Shown: positions 1 to 11,994 of the stretch, piece after piece
How positions within the stretch are numbered: position 1 is the first letter of the stretch
Layout of the letters: each line of letters begins with the position of its first letter
Source of the DNA: Ornithodoros turicata
Taxonomy: Eukaryota > Arthropoda > Arachnida > Ixodida > Argasidae
Assembly (NCBI RefSeq): GCF_037126465.1
Contig: NW_026999356.1
Span: forward strand, 35,191 to 99,190
Length of the DNA: 64,000 bases
Direction of reading: 5' to 3'
The notes under the pieces: generated by a model
Databases searched by the model: none
What the model was told of the DNA's origin: nothing
What the model saw: the letters and a program-made list of their open reading frames with translations, nothing else
Position numbers and translations under genes: made by a program

Positions 1-3000
1 GCCGTCGTAATTGGAATTACCAAAGGGAGAGAGCTTCACCTGATTGGAACAATTAAAATGGAAATGATTTAGAAAAAAGGCATCAAAACTACTATATGAA
101 AAAAAGCTATGCCTACCTTGGATTCGAACTAGCTAATCCTACAACCCATGTGTTTGCATGGGTATATGTCCTCGATCCAACTGAGCTATCTGGACGGGAC
201 GATATTTCGTCTTTGAATTCTATCCAGAATGGTACGTATAGGATCGGTGCTGTGAAACGGTCGTACAAGCCGTCGTAATTGGAATTACCAAAGGGAGAGA
301 GCTTCACCTGATTGGAACAATTAAAATGGAAATGATTTAGAAAAAAGGCATCAAAACTACTATATGAAAAAAAGCTATGCCTACCTTGGATTCGAACTAG
401 CTAATCCTACAACCCATGTGTTTGCATGGGTATATGTCCTCGATCCAACTGAGCTATCTGGACGGGACGATATTTCGTCTTTGAATTCTATCCAGAATGG
501 TACGTATAGGATCGGTGCTGTGAAACGGTCGTACAAGCCGTCGTAATTGGAATTACCAAAGGGAGAGAGCTTCACCTGATTGGAACAATTAAAATGGAAA
601 TGATTTAGAAAAAAGGCATCAAAACTACTATATGAAAAAAAGCTATGCCTACCTTGGATTCGAACTAGCTAATCCTACAACCCATGTGTTTGCATGGGTA
701 TATGTCCCTCGATCCAACTGAGCTATCTGGACGGGACGATATTTCGTCTTTGAATTCTATCCAGAATGGTACGTATAGGATCGGTGCTGTGAAACGGTCG
801 TACAAGCCGTCGTAATTGGAATTACCAAAGGGAGAGAGCTTCACCTGATTGGAACATTAAAATGGAAATGATTTAGAAAAAAGGCATCAAAAACTACTAT
901 ATGAAAAAAAGCTATGCCTACCTTGGATTCGAACTAGCTAATCCTACAACCCATGTGTTTGCATGGGTATATGTCCTCGATCCAACTGAGCTATCTGGAC
1001 GGGACGATATTTCGTCTTTGAATTCTATCCAGAATGGTACGTATAGGATCGGTGCTGTGAAACGGTCGTACAAGCCGTCGTAATTGGAATTACCAAAGGG
1101 AGAGAGCTTCACCTGATTGGAACAATTAAAATGGAAATGATTTAGAAAAAAGGCATCAAAACTACTATATGAAAAAAAAGCTATGCCTACCTTGGATTCG
1201 AACTAGCTAATCCTACAACCCATGTGTTTGCATGGGTATATGTCCTCGATCCAACTGAGCTATCTGGACGGGACGATATTTCGTCTTTGAATTCTATCCA
1301 GAATGGTACGTATAGGATCGGTGCTGTGAAACGGTCGTACAAGCCGTCGTAATTGGAATTACCAAAGGGAGAGAGCTTCACCTGATTGGAACAATTAAAA
1401 TGGAAATGATTTAGAAAAAAGGCATCAAAACTACTATATGAAAAAAAGCTATGCCTACCTTGGATTCGAACTAGCTAATCCTACAACCCATGTGTTTGCA
1501 TGGGTATATGTCCTCGATCCAACTGAGCTATCTGGACGGGGACGATATTTCGTCTTTGAATTCTATCCAGAATGGTACGTATAGGATCGGTGCTGTGAAA
1601 CGGTCGTACAAGCCGTCGTAATTGGAATTACCAAAGGGAGAGAGCTTCACCTGATTGGAACAATTAAAATGGAAATGATTTAGAAAAAAGGCATCAAAAC
1701 TACTATATGAAAAAAAGCTATGCCTACCTTGGATTCGAACTAGCTAATCCTACAACCCATGTGTTTGCATGGGTATATGTCCTCGATCCAACTGAGCTAT
1801 CTGGACGGGACGATATTTCGTCTTTGAATTCTATCCAGAATGGTACGTATAGGATCGGTGCTGTGAACGGTCGTACAAGCCGTCGTAATTGGAATTACCA
1901 AAGGGAGAGAGCTTCACCTGATTGGAACAATTAAAATGGAAATGATTTAGAAAAAAGGCATCAAAACTACTATATGAAAAAAAGCTATGCCTACCTTGGA
2001 TTCGAACTAGCTAATCCTACAACCCATGTGTTTGCATGGGTATATGTCCTCGATCCAACTGAGCTATCTGGACGGGACGATATTTCGTCTTTGAATTCTA
2101 TCCAGAATGGTACGTATAGGATCGGTGCTGTGAAACGGTCGTACAAGCCGTCGTAATTGGAATTACCAAAGGGAGAGAGCTTCACCTGATTGGAACAATT
2201 AAAATGGAAATGATTTAGAAAAAAGGCATCAAAACTACTATATGAAAAAAAGCTATGCCTACCTTGGATTCGAACTAGCTAATCCTACAACCCATGTGTT
2301 TGCATGGGTATATGTCCTCGATCCAACTGAGCTATCTGGACGGGACGATATTTCGTCTTTGAATTCTATCCAGAATGGTACGTATAGGATCGGTGCTGTG
2401 AAACGGTCGTACAAGCCGTCGTAATTGGAATTACCAAAGGGAGAGAGCTTCACCTGATTGGAACAATTAAAATGGAAATGATTTAGAAAAAGGCATCAAA
2501 ACTACTATATGAAAAAAAGCTATGCCTACCTTGGATTCGAACTAGCTAATCCTACAACCCATGTGTTTGCATGGTATATGTCCTCGATCCAACTGAGCTA
2601 TCTGGACGGGACGATATTTCGTCTTTGAATTCTATCCAGAATGGTACGTATAGGATCGGTGCTGTGAAACGGTCGTACAAGCCGTCGTAATTGGAATTAC
2701 CAAAGGGAGAGAGCTTCACCTGATTGGAACAATTAAAATGGAAATGATTTAGAAAAAGGCATCAAAACTACTATATGAAAAAAAGCTATGCCTACCTTGG
2801 ATTCGAACTAGCTAATCCTACAACCCATGTGTTTGCATGGGTATATGTCCTCGATCCAACTGAGCTATCTGGACGGGACGATATTTCGTCTTTGAATTCT
2901 ATCCAGAATGGTACGTATAGGATCGGTGCTGTGAAACGGTCGTACAAGCCGTCGTAATTGGAATTACCAAAGGGAGAGAGCTTCACCTGATTGGAACAAT

Positions 3001-6000
3001 TAAAATGGAAATGATTTAGAAAAAAGGCATCAAAACTACTATATGAAAAAAAGCTATGCCTACCTTGGATTCGAACTAGCTAATCCTACAACCCATGTGT
3101 TTGCATGGGTATATGTCCTCGATCCAACTGAGCTATCTGGACGGGACGATATTTCGTCTTTGAATTCTATCCAGAATGGTACGTATAGGATCGGTGCTGT
3201 GAAACGGTCGTACAAGCCGTCGTAATTGGAATTACCAAAGGGAGAGAGCTTCACCTGATTGGAACAATTAAAATGGAAATGATTTAGAAAAAAGGCATCA
3301 AAACTACTATATGAAAAAAGCTATGCCTACCTTGGATTCGAACTAGCTAATCCTACAACCCATGTGTTTGCATGGGTATATGTCCTCGATCCAACTGAGC
3401 TATCTGGACGGGACGATATTTCGTCTTTGAATTCTATCCAGAATGGTACGTATAGGATCGGTGCTGTGAAACGGTCGTACAAGCCGTCGTAATTGGAATT
3501 ACCAAAGGGAGAGAGCTTCACCTGATTGGAACAATTAAAATGGAAATGATTTAGAAAAAAGGCATCAAAACTACTATATGAAAAAAAGCTATGCCTACCT
3601 TGGATTCGAACTAGCTAATCCTACAACCCATGTGTTTGCATGGGTATATGTCCTCGATCCAACTGAGCTATCTGGACGGGACGATATTTCGTCTTTGAAT
3701 TCTATCCAGAATGGTACGTATAGGATCGGTGCTGTGAAACGGTCGTACAAGCCGTCGTAATTGGAATTACCAAAGGGAGAGAGCTTCACCTGATTGGAAC
3801 AATTAAAATGGAAATGATTTAGAAAAAAGGCATCAAAACTACTATATGAAAAAAAGCTATGCCTACCTTGGATTCGAACTAGCTAATCCTACAACCCATG
3901 TGTTTGCATGGGTATATGTCCTCGATCCAACTGAGCTATCTGGACGGGACGATATTTCGTCTTTGAATTCTATCCAGAATGGTACGTATAGGATCGGTGC
4001 TGTGAAACGGTCGTACAAGCCGTCGTAATTGGAATTACCAAAGGGAGAGAGCTTCACCTGATTGGAACAATTAAAATGGAAATGATTTAGAAAAAAGGCA
4101 TCAAAACTACTATATGAAAAAAAGCTATGCCTACCTTGGATTCGAACTAGCTAATCCTACAACCCATGTGTTTGCATGGGTATATGTCCTCGATCCAACT
4201 GAGCTATCTGGACGGGACGATATTTCGTTTTTGAATTCTATCCAGAATGGTACGTATAGGATCGGTGCTGTGAAACGGTCGTACAAGCCGTCGTAATTGG
4301 AATTACCAAAGGGAGAGAGCTTCACCTGATTGGAACAATTAAAATGGAAATGATTTAGAAAAAAGGCATCAAAACTACTATATGAAAAAAAGCTATGCCT
4401 ACCTTGGATTCGAACTAGCTAATCCTACAACCCATGTGTTTGCATGGGTATATGTCCTCGATCCAACTGAGCTATCTGACGGGACGATATTTCGTTTTTG
4501 AATTCTATCCAGAATGGTACGTATAGGATCGGTGCTGTGAAACGGTCGTACAAGCCGTCGTAATTGGAATTACCAAAGGGAGAGAGCTTCACCTGATTGG
4601 AACAATTAAAATGGAAATGATTTAGAAAAAAGGCATCAAAACTACTATATGAAAAAAAGCTATGCCTACCTTGGATTCGAACTAGCTAATCCTACAACCC
4701 ATGTGTTTGCATGGGTATATGTCCTCGATCCAACTGAGCTATCTGGACGGGACGATATTTCGTCTTTGAATTCTATCCAGAATGGTGCGTATAGGATCGC
4801 GCTGTGAAGCGGTCGTACAAGCCGTCGTACAAGCCGTCGTAATTGAAATTACCAAAGGGAGAGAGCTTCACCTGATTGGAACAATTAAAATGGAAATGAT
4901 TTAGAAAAAAGGCATCAAAACTAGTATATGAAAAAAAGCTACGCCTAACTTGGATTCGAACTAGCTAATCCTACAACCCATGTGTTTGCATGGGTATATG
5001 TCCTCGATCCAACTGAGCTATCTGGACGGGACGATATTTCGTCTTTGAATTCTATCCAGAATGGTACGTATAGGATCGGTGCTGTGAAACGGTCGTACAA
5101 GCCGTCGTAATTGCAATTACCAAAGGGAGAGAGCTTCACCTGATTGAACAATTAAAATGGAAATGATTTAGAAAAAAGGCATCAAAACTACTATATGAAA
5201 AAAAGCTATGCCTACCTTGGATTCGAACTAGCTAATCCTACAACCCATGTGTTTGCATGGGTATATGTCCTCGATCCAACTGAGCTATCTGGACGGGACG
5301 ATATTTCGTCTTTGAATTCTATCCAGAATGGTACGTATAGGATCGGTGCTGTGAAACGGTCGTACAAGCCGTCGTAATTGGAATTACCAAAGGGAGAGAG
5401 CTTCACCTGATTGGAACAATTAAAATGGAAATGATTTAGAAAAAAGGCATCAAAACTACTATATGAAAAAAAGCTATGCCTACCTTGGATTCGAACTAGC
5501 TAATCCTACAACCCATGTGTTTGCATGGGTATATGTCCTCGATCCAACTGAGCTATCTGGACGGGACGATATTTCGTCTTTGAATTCTATCCACAATGGT
5601 ACGTATAGGATCGGTGCTGTGAAACGGTCGTACAAGCCGTCGTAATTGGAATTACCAAAGGGAGAGAGCTTCACCTGATTGGAACAATTAAAATGGAAAT
5701 GATTTAGAAAAAAGGCATCAAAACTACTATATGAAAAAAAGCTATGCCTACCTTGGATTCGAACTAGCTAATCCTACAACCCATGTGTTTGCATGGGTAT
5801 ATGTCCTCGATCCAACTGAGCTATCTGGACGGGACGATATTTCGTCTTTGAATTCTATCCAGAATGGTACGTATAGGATCGGTGCTGTGAAACGGTCGTA
5901 CAAGCCGTCGTAATTGGAATTACCAAAGGGAGAGAGCTTCACCTGATTGGAACAATTAAAATGGAAATGATTTAGAAAAAAGGCATCAAAACTACTATAT

Positions 6001-7712
6001 GAAAAAAAGCTATGCCTACCTTGGATTCGAACTAGCTAATCCTACAACCCATGTGTTTGCATGGGTATATGTCCTCGATCCAACTGAGCTATCTGGACGG
6101 GACGATATTTCGTCTTTGAATTCTATCCAGAATGGTACGTATAGGATCGGTGCTGTGAAACGGTCGTACAAGCCGTCGTAATTGGAATTACCAAAGAGAG
6201 AGAGCTTCACCTGATTGGAACAATTAAAATGGAAATGATTTAGAAAAAAAGGCATCAAAACTACTATATGAAAAAAAGCTATGCCTACCTTGGATTCGAA
6301 CTAGCTAATCCTACAACCCATGTGTTTGCATGGGTATATGTCCTCGATCCAACTGAGCTATCTGGACGGGACGATATTTCGGTTTTGAATTCTATCCAGA
6401 ATGGTACGTATAGGATCGGTGCTGTGAAACGGTCGTACAAGCCGTCGTAATTGGAATTACCAAAGGGAGAGAGCTTCACCTGATTGGAACAATTAAAATG
6501 GAAATGATTTAGAAAAAAGGCATCAAAACTACTATATGAAAAAAAGCTATGCCTACCTTGGATTCGAACTAGCTAATCCTACAACCCATGTGTTTGCATG
6601 GGTATATGTCCTCGATCCAACTGAGCTATCTGGACGGGACGATATTTCGTCTTTGAATTCTATCCAGAATGGTACGTATAGGATCGGTGCTGTGAAACGG
6701 TCGTACAAGCCGTCGTAATTGGAATTACCAAAGGGAGAGAGCTTCACCTGATTGGAACAATTAAAATGGAAATGATTTAGAAAAAAGGCATCAAAACTAC
6801 TATATGAAAAAAAGCTATGCCTACCTTGGATTCGAACTAGCTAATCCTACAACCCATGTGTTTGCATGGGTATATGTCCTCGATCCAACTGAGCTATCTG
6901 GACGGGACGATATTTCGTCTTTGAATTCTATCCAGAATGGTGCGTATAGGATCGCGCTGTGAAGCGGTCGTACAAGCCTTCGTACAAGCCGTCGTAATTG
7001 AAATTACCAAAGGGAGAGAGCTTCACCTGATTGGAACAATTAAAATGGAAATGATTTAGAAAAAAGGCATCAAAACTAGTATATGAAAAAAAGCTACGCC
7101 TAACTTGGATTCGAACTAGCTAATCCTACAACCCATGTGTTTGCATGGGTATATGTCCTCGATCCAACTGAGCTATCTGGACGAGACGATATTTCGTCTT
7201 TGAATTCTATCCAGAATGGTGCGTTATAGGATCGTGGTGTGAAGGAGTCGTATAGGCCGTCGTAATTAGAATTACCAAAGGGAGAGGGCGTCAACTGATT
7301 CGAACAATTAAAATGGAAATGATTTAGAAAAAAGGCATCAAAACTACCACATGAAAAAAAGCTATGCCTACCTTGGATTCGAACTAGCTAATCCTACAAC
7401 CCATGTGTTTGCATGGGTATATGTCCTCGATCCAACTGAGCTATCTGGACGAGACGATATTTCGTCTTTGAATTCTATCCAGAATGGTGCGTTATAGGAT
7501 CGCGGTGTGAAGGAGTCGTATAGGCCGTCGTAATTAGAATTACCAAAGGGAAAGGGCGTCAACTGATTCGAACAATTAAAATGGAAATGATTTAGAAAAA
7601 AGGCATCAAAACTACCACATGAAAAAAAGCTATGCCTACCTTGGATTCGAACTAGCTAATCCTACAACCCATGTGTTTGCATGGGTATATGTCCTCGATC
7701 CAACTGAGCTAT
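1..7712 (-). repeat. 268-bp tRNA-like satellite array 1 (about 29 monomers)
   Basis: Direct tandem copies with a period of 268 bp fill this stretch. For example, the motif ATGAAAAAAAGCTATGCC recurs at 96, 364 and 901. Monomers up to about 6945 are nearly identical (single substitutions and homopolymer indels), which suggests recent amplification or homogenisation. Monomers at about 4785-4840 and 6945-7000 carry a duplicated CGTACAAGC-type segment, and after about 7215 the array switches to a second subtype (GCGTTATAGGATCGCGGTG). Each monomer holds a tRNA-like unit on the minus strand. Short ORFs on both strands recur with the period and are not genes. The array ends where retrotransposon F interrupts the A box. 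Confidence 0.97.
99..195 (-). promoter_or_regulatory. tRNA-like Pol III unit of a monomer (minus-strand representative)
   Basis: Read on the minus strand this segment begins GTCCAGA, followed by TAGCTCAGTTGG (177-188 on the plus strand), a match to the tRNA A box. It then has a 7-bp stem ACCCATG/CATGGGT, a B-box-like AGTTCGAATCC and a run of seven T (99-105 on the plus strand) that could terminate Pol III. The spacing between boxes is 47 nt, longer than in an intronless tRNA. The 5' GTCCAGA has no pairing partner near the 3' end, so an acceptor stem is not apparent. I read it as tRNA-derived and possibly transcribed, not as a functional tRNA. The same unit recurs in essentially every monomer. 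Confidence 0.75.
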
Positions 7713-7957
7713 TTGCACTTTTTTTTTATTGCCTTTATTTTATTCTAAAGAAATCGAACCTTGAAGTTCACGTCACAAAATAACACTCGATGCCTACTTA
7801 GGCAGCTTAGACACACAAAATTGCATAGTCAGGACATATCACTACATAACACAGTTGGTTAATAAATTGCACAATCTTGCTGCTGATAGTTAGTTCACAC
7901 ACTTCATTGCATTGTCTTACACTTCTGTGCGTTTCTGCGCTTCATAAACCACAGCAC

Positions 7958-9964
7958 TCAAAGTGAGAATGCCCCGCAACCAACTTGGGTTTGCGGCGAT
8001 CCTACCGTGGAGCAATTTAATGCAATTGCTTTCTTGAGGTCTGGAACGACGTCCTCGTGGCGCCCAGATGACTCGAGAAGGTCCACTGTCCAGATGATGA
8101 TGGCCACAAAGCGGGACCAGGGTGTACACATATTCTCTTTGCAGTTCGCAAAATCTTGCCGATAGCTCCAGAGGGAGTAAATACCCACTGCTGTGATGAT
8201 TTCCAGCGCTCCCTTGTGCTGCTGATCTTTCTCTTCTTTAAAGTCCAGGAACTTCATGTGTTCCCATTGGATGTGATTTTCAGCACACATGTTGCTTTTT
8301 ACTGCACCCCAGAATTGCACGGCTGCAGAGCTACTTGCAGTCGTCTCGCCAAGATTTTCCCCAAAATCTTGTAATCAGTTGACAACAGACTGATTGGCCG
8401 AAAGTGGTTTACCTCCGTCGGTTCCGATGTGTTTGACTTCGGAATCAAGACCGTTATGGCTTGTCGCATTGAAGATGGCAGCAGACCTCTTCTGTAGATG
8501 TCCGCGTACACACTCGCGAGGATGTCAGCCAGCGGCTGTCTAAACTTTTTATAGAATGCTGTGCCGATGCCATCCGGTCCAGGAGCTTTATTTCCCGAGA
8601 GCTCTCCAATGGCAGTGTCGACGTCATTTGCTGAGATGGGTTGATCCAGATACTCTCTTGCTGCGTCAGAAATTTGGGGCACTTCCTTGAAGAGCGTTTC
8701 GTCTTTCATCGCTTGAGTGCGGTCTTCATTGAAAAGCTTATCATATTCAGTAACAAAAAGATGCTCGATGTCCTTGGGGTCTGTTAAGGTGTTTTCTCCG
8801 CTTTTTATGCTGTTTATCTGTTTTCTTTTGTGTTGTTTCTTCTCTAACGTGAGATAGACTTTTGACGGCACTTCATCTCGTTCTATCAGACTAGCCCGGC
8901 TCCTGATCATTGCTCCTCGGCATCTTCTGTTATGAATATTTTCCAAAATGCTTCTACATTGCTTGATGTCTGCTGAATATGATCCAGGGTTTCCTTCCTC
9001 GAGTCTTATTAACCTTCGCAAGTTCTGCATTGCGGATGACTCTTGAGCTTTCCTCTGTGCACTCTTTTTTTCCGAGTAGCTGATCGCCGCTTGCCTGAAC
9101 TCAATCTTAAAACCTTCCCAGGAACATGCATCGATTTTCCCGCCTTTCACCAAGGCTTCCAGCATTTCATTCGTTTCTTCCAGAAAAGCTTCCTCTTCCA
9201 ACACGTTTTCGTTTAGCTTCCACGGTAACGGCCTTCCAGTTCTGTTTTGAGCTGTCCGTTTAGTTTCAACGTGTACTTCTACGAAGCCGTGATCCGATAG
9301 CTGAACCGGGGTCACTCGGTACCCGTATGTACGAAGCTCGTCCGACACATATATTCTGTCCAAACGCGCATGTGCTGCTCCTTGCCAGTGAGTGAACCTT
9401 GGTGCTTCTCCTTGGCTATCGTCTTGGACGTCCCTTAAGTCGTTATCGTGGAGGAGCGAACGCAATTCCTTTGTGCTTGCATCGTTTATCCGAGCTCTCG
9501 AATTCCTGTCCTTCGCATTCAGCACACAGTTGAAATCGCCCCCTAAGATAACTTTCGACGATGTTTTGACGAATTCTCTCAAATAGTGAAAAAATTCCTT
9601 TCGGGTCGTCACAGAATTCGGAGCATACATCGCAATGATTCGCACCAGATCGTTCCCCAGAATACAGTCCACCATGCTGATCCGGCCCTCTCGATCATGA
9701 CCAATATCCGGAACCACTTGCAGCCCTTTCCTGTCTTTTAATAAATACTGCAGTACCGCCGCTTCCATTCTTTGCAGCAGAGTGAATAACTTGGTATCTT
9801 TGTTTAAAGATTTTCAGTAGTTCCTCTTCCCCTTCCAACGCCAACTTGGTCTCCTGCACCAGACATATATCCGTCCTATTGGTGCACAGCATGTGCAACA
9901 GCGCCAGCTTCCTGCGTGTTGATACCAGACTGTTAGCGTTAAAAGTGGCGATTCGTACTTTCAT
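7958..9964 (-). pseudogene. F ORF2: APE endonuclease-reverse transcriptase with large internal deletion
   Basis: ORF2 of site-specific LINEs nicks the target and primes reverse transcription from the nick. The likely start is the ATG at 9964 (MKVRIATFNANSLVSTRRK), 13 nt after the ORF1 stop. Endonuclease motifs are visible: QETK, SVTTRKEFF preceded by YAPN, GDFNC, THWQG, ARLDRIYVS and SDHG. A frame change near 9700-9740 separates the first 80-odd codons from the rest. The RT starts normally (NKAPGPDGIG, FRPISLLSTDYKILGKILARRLQ) and is then joined directly to the C-terminal region (AVQFWGAV) at about 8325-8332. This removes the catalytic YADD segment and the terminal CCHC. Compared with element E the loss is about 1.4-1.5 kb. 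The protein cannot be catalytic. Confidence 0.88.
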
Positions 9965-9977
9965 ATTGTGTCGTACT

Positions 9978-11116
9978 TTATTGCGAGGAACCACGATCCC
10001 GCGGGTCGTAGGGCACCGTTGGCTTGAAGGTTTTCCTACGCTTGAGGACGATCGTTTTCCACTCTCGAGATTGTGTCGTGGACGAAGCTTGTGTCATTTC
10101 ATCATTATTTCCTTCAAACATTCCTTCGACCTCGCTCTGAGCTAGCGTTCTTTTATTTGCGTCTTCCCGGCTCGTTTCTATCGCGGTTACCATATCAGTT
10201 TCCTCGTTTTCTGGTAAGCTCTTTTCTTCCTCTCCTCTGCTTTCCACTTCTGCTTTATCAGCGCTCTCCTCCTGGGTTTTCAGGCTATTTTCTGCTTGAC
10301 AAGACGCTGCTTTGTTGTTTACTTGTGTTGCTTCATCTGTCTCAAGGTCATCCATCAGGTGGTCGTCACTTGGATGTCGTAGTGCACCACGTGTCCTGTC
10401 AGCGTACGTTCTTATGCACGCATCACTTTCATGACCAAATCGCCGGCACTCCTTACACTTCGGTGTCCTGCACTGTTGTCGCATATGCCCAACTCGTCGG
10501 CATCTGAGGCACAGAGGGGGTCGGCCAGGGATTGACACCAAGATGTTATGTCCCATTATTTTAAGCATATGCGGGATGCTTTTCGGCGTTACACCCTCCT
10601 TCAGCGTAGCTTGAAGTTCCTAGTTGTGGATTCTATGTCCTTAAAGAAGTCGTCGCTATAAGTTTCCCGGTTCACCTTACGGGGCTCGCCATACAGGCAG
10701 AAAGCTCTCTTCACCATTTCATCTGGTATGTGGTATGGTAGCCAGTGTACTCTTACGGTTATCATGCGCTGTTGCGCATCGAATATTAGGCACCTCTTAC
10801 CTTTCACGGTGCACTCTTTTAACTTCACAAGTTTTTCTTTCGCCGCAGCGTCCCTTGTCGTGAGTATCCACACATGATTCATTTGATATGTCCCAAAAGA
10901 TACTATGTCCTTGGCACTAACATTGTCCTTGAGTACGTCACGGAAGTCTTCCCTGCGATAGGGCCTCACAGTAACATCACCGTGGAAAATTACGGTGTTC
11001 TCCGCAAACTCTCCAACAGGCAGGGTCGGCAGGATAACCTGGTATGTGTCTCTCGCTTCCGAATTTGCTTCATCCCGGCTAGGCCTAGCCGTTGGCACCT
11101 CCTTTACGGAGCTCAT
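9978..11116 (-). pseudogene. F ORF1: RRM-like/CCHC nucleic-acid-binding protein, frameshifted
   Basis: ORF1 proteins of this group bind element RNA and package it with ORF2. I place the start at the ATG at 11116 (MSSVKEVPTARPSRDE), because ATGAGCTC is conserved at this position in every copy here. RRM-like segments follow (YQVILPTLPVGEF, VRVHWLPYHIPDEMVKRAF). After a one-base frame change at about 10605 the frame continues with HMLKIMG and two zinc knuckles, CLRCRRVGHMRQQC and CKECRRFGHESDAC. It then has an acidic, charged linker and ends in the conserved tail VPYDPRDRG. The stop at 9978-9980 lies 13 nt before the ORF2 ATG. Confidence 0.88.
11076..11091 (-). promoter_or_regulatory. Conserved 5' RNA hairpin, copy in F
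   Basis: CGGCTAGGCCTAGCCG is a perfect 16-bp palindrome. As RNA it forms a 6-bp stem CGGCTA/TAGCCG with a GGCC loop. It lies about 25 nt inside ORF1, at the same place as in A, A', B, C, D and E. Its function is unknown; an RNA role is inferred from the covariation between families. Confidence 0.65.
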
Positions 11117-11157
11117 GTTCGTACGTCCGATCGCTTTGACAACCGGAAGCAGAATCC

Positions 11158-11994
11158 ATCCAACTGAGCTATCTGGACGGGACGATATTTCGTCTTTGAA
11201 TTCTATCCAGAATGGTGCGTTATAGGATCGCGGTGTGAAGGAGTCGTATAGGCCGTCGTAATTAGAATTACCAAAGGGAGAGGGCGTCAACTGATTCGAA
11301 CAATTAAAATGGAAATGATTTAGAAAAAAGGCATCAAAACTACCACATGAAAAAAAGCTATGCCTACCTTGGATTCGAACTAGCTAATCCTACAACCCAT
11401 GTGTTTGCATGGGTATATATCCTCGATCCAACTGAGCTATCTGGACGGGACGATATTTCGTCTTTGAATTCTATCCAGAATGGTGCGTTATAGGATCGCG
11501 GTGTGAAGGAGTCGTATAGGCCGTCGTAATTAGAATTACCAAAGGGAGAGGGCGTCAACTGATTCGAACAATTCAAATGGAAATGATTTAGAAAAAAGGC
11601 ATCAAAACTAGCATATGAAAAAAAGCTACGCCTAACTTGGATTCGAACTAGCTAATCCTACAACCCATGTGTTTGCATGGGTATATGTCCTCGATCCAAC
11701 TGAGCTATCTGGACGGGACGATATTTCGTCTTTGAATTCTATCCAGAATGGCGCGTTATAGGATCGCGGTGTGAAGGAGTCGTATAGGCCGTCGTATAGG
11801 CCGTCGTAATTAGAATTACCAAAGGGAGAGGGCGTCAACTGATTCGAACAATTCAAATGGAAATGATTTAGAAAAAAGGCATCAAAACTACCACATGAAA
11901 AAAAGCTATGCCTACCGTGGATTCGAACTAGCTAATCCTACAACCCATGTGTTTGCATGGGTATATGTCCTCGATCCAACTGAGCTATCTGGAC
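11158..11994 (-). repeat. tRNA-like satellite array 2 (about 3 monomers)
   Basis: Three monomers of the GCGTTATAGGATCGCGGTG / GGGCGTCAACTGATTCG subtype separate elements F and A. One monomer carries a doubled GCCGTCGTATAG segment (about 11785-11805). The tRNA-like units read on the minus strand. The array ends in the TSD of A (CTGAGCTATCTGGAC, 11980-11994). Confidence 0.95.

Larger units (their letters stand above)
7713..11157 (-). mobile_element. Non-LTR retrotransposon F, internally deleted copy
   Basis: The element is flanked by a perfect 15-bp target-site duplication, ATCCAACTGAGCTAT, at 7698-7712 and 11158-11172, which is the A-box part of the satellite unit. It reads on the minus strand: a short 5' UTR with CTTCCGG, ORF1, ORF2, then a 3' end with AATAAA and an A-run at about 7717-7728. 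Both ends are intact, but about 1.4-1.5 kb of ORF2 is missing at about 8325-8332, so the copy is non-autonomous. Its 3' end resembles that of G next to the assembly gap. Its nick register and 5' end (GGATTCTGCTTCCGG) match element E. Confidence 0.92.

Noticed and set aside
96..7562. Dozens of 60-80 codon ORFs on both strands of the satellite
   Set aside because: They recur with the 268-bp period, overlap in opposite strands, mutate with the repeat and show no domain; by-products of the monomer.
1..7712. CRISPR array
   Set aside because: The whole 268-bp unit repeats with no unique spacers between short repeats, and the context is a eukaryotic satellite.
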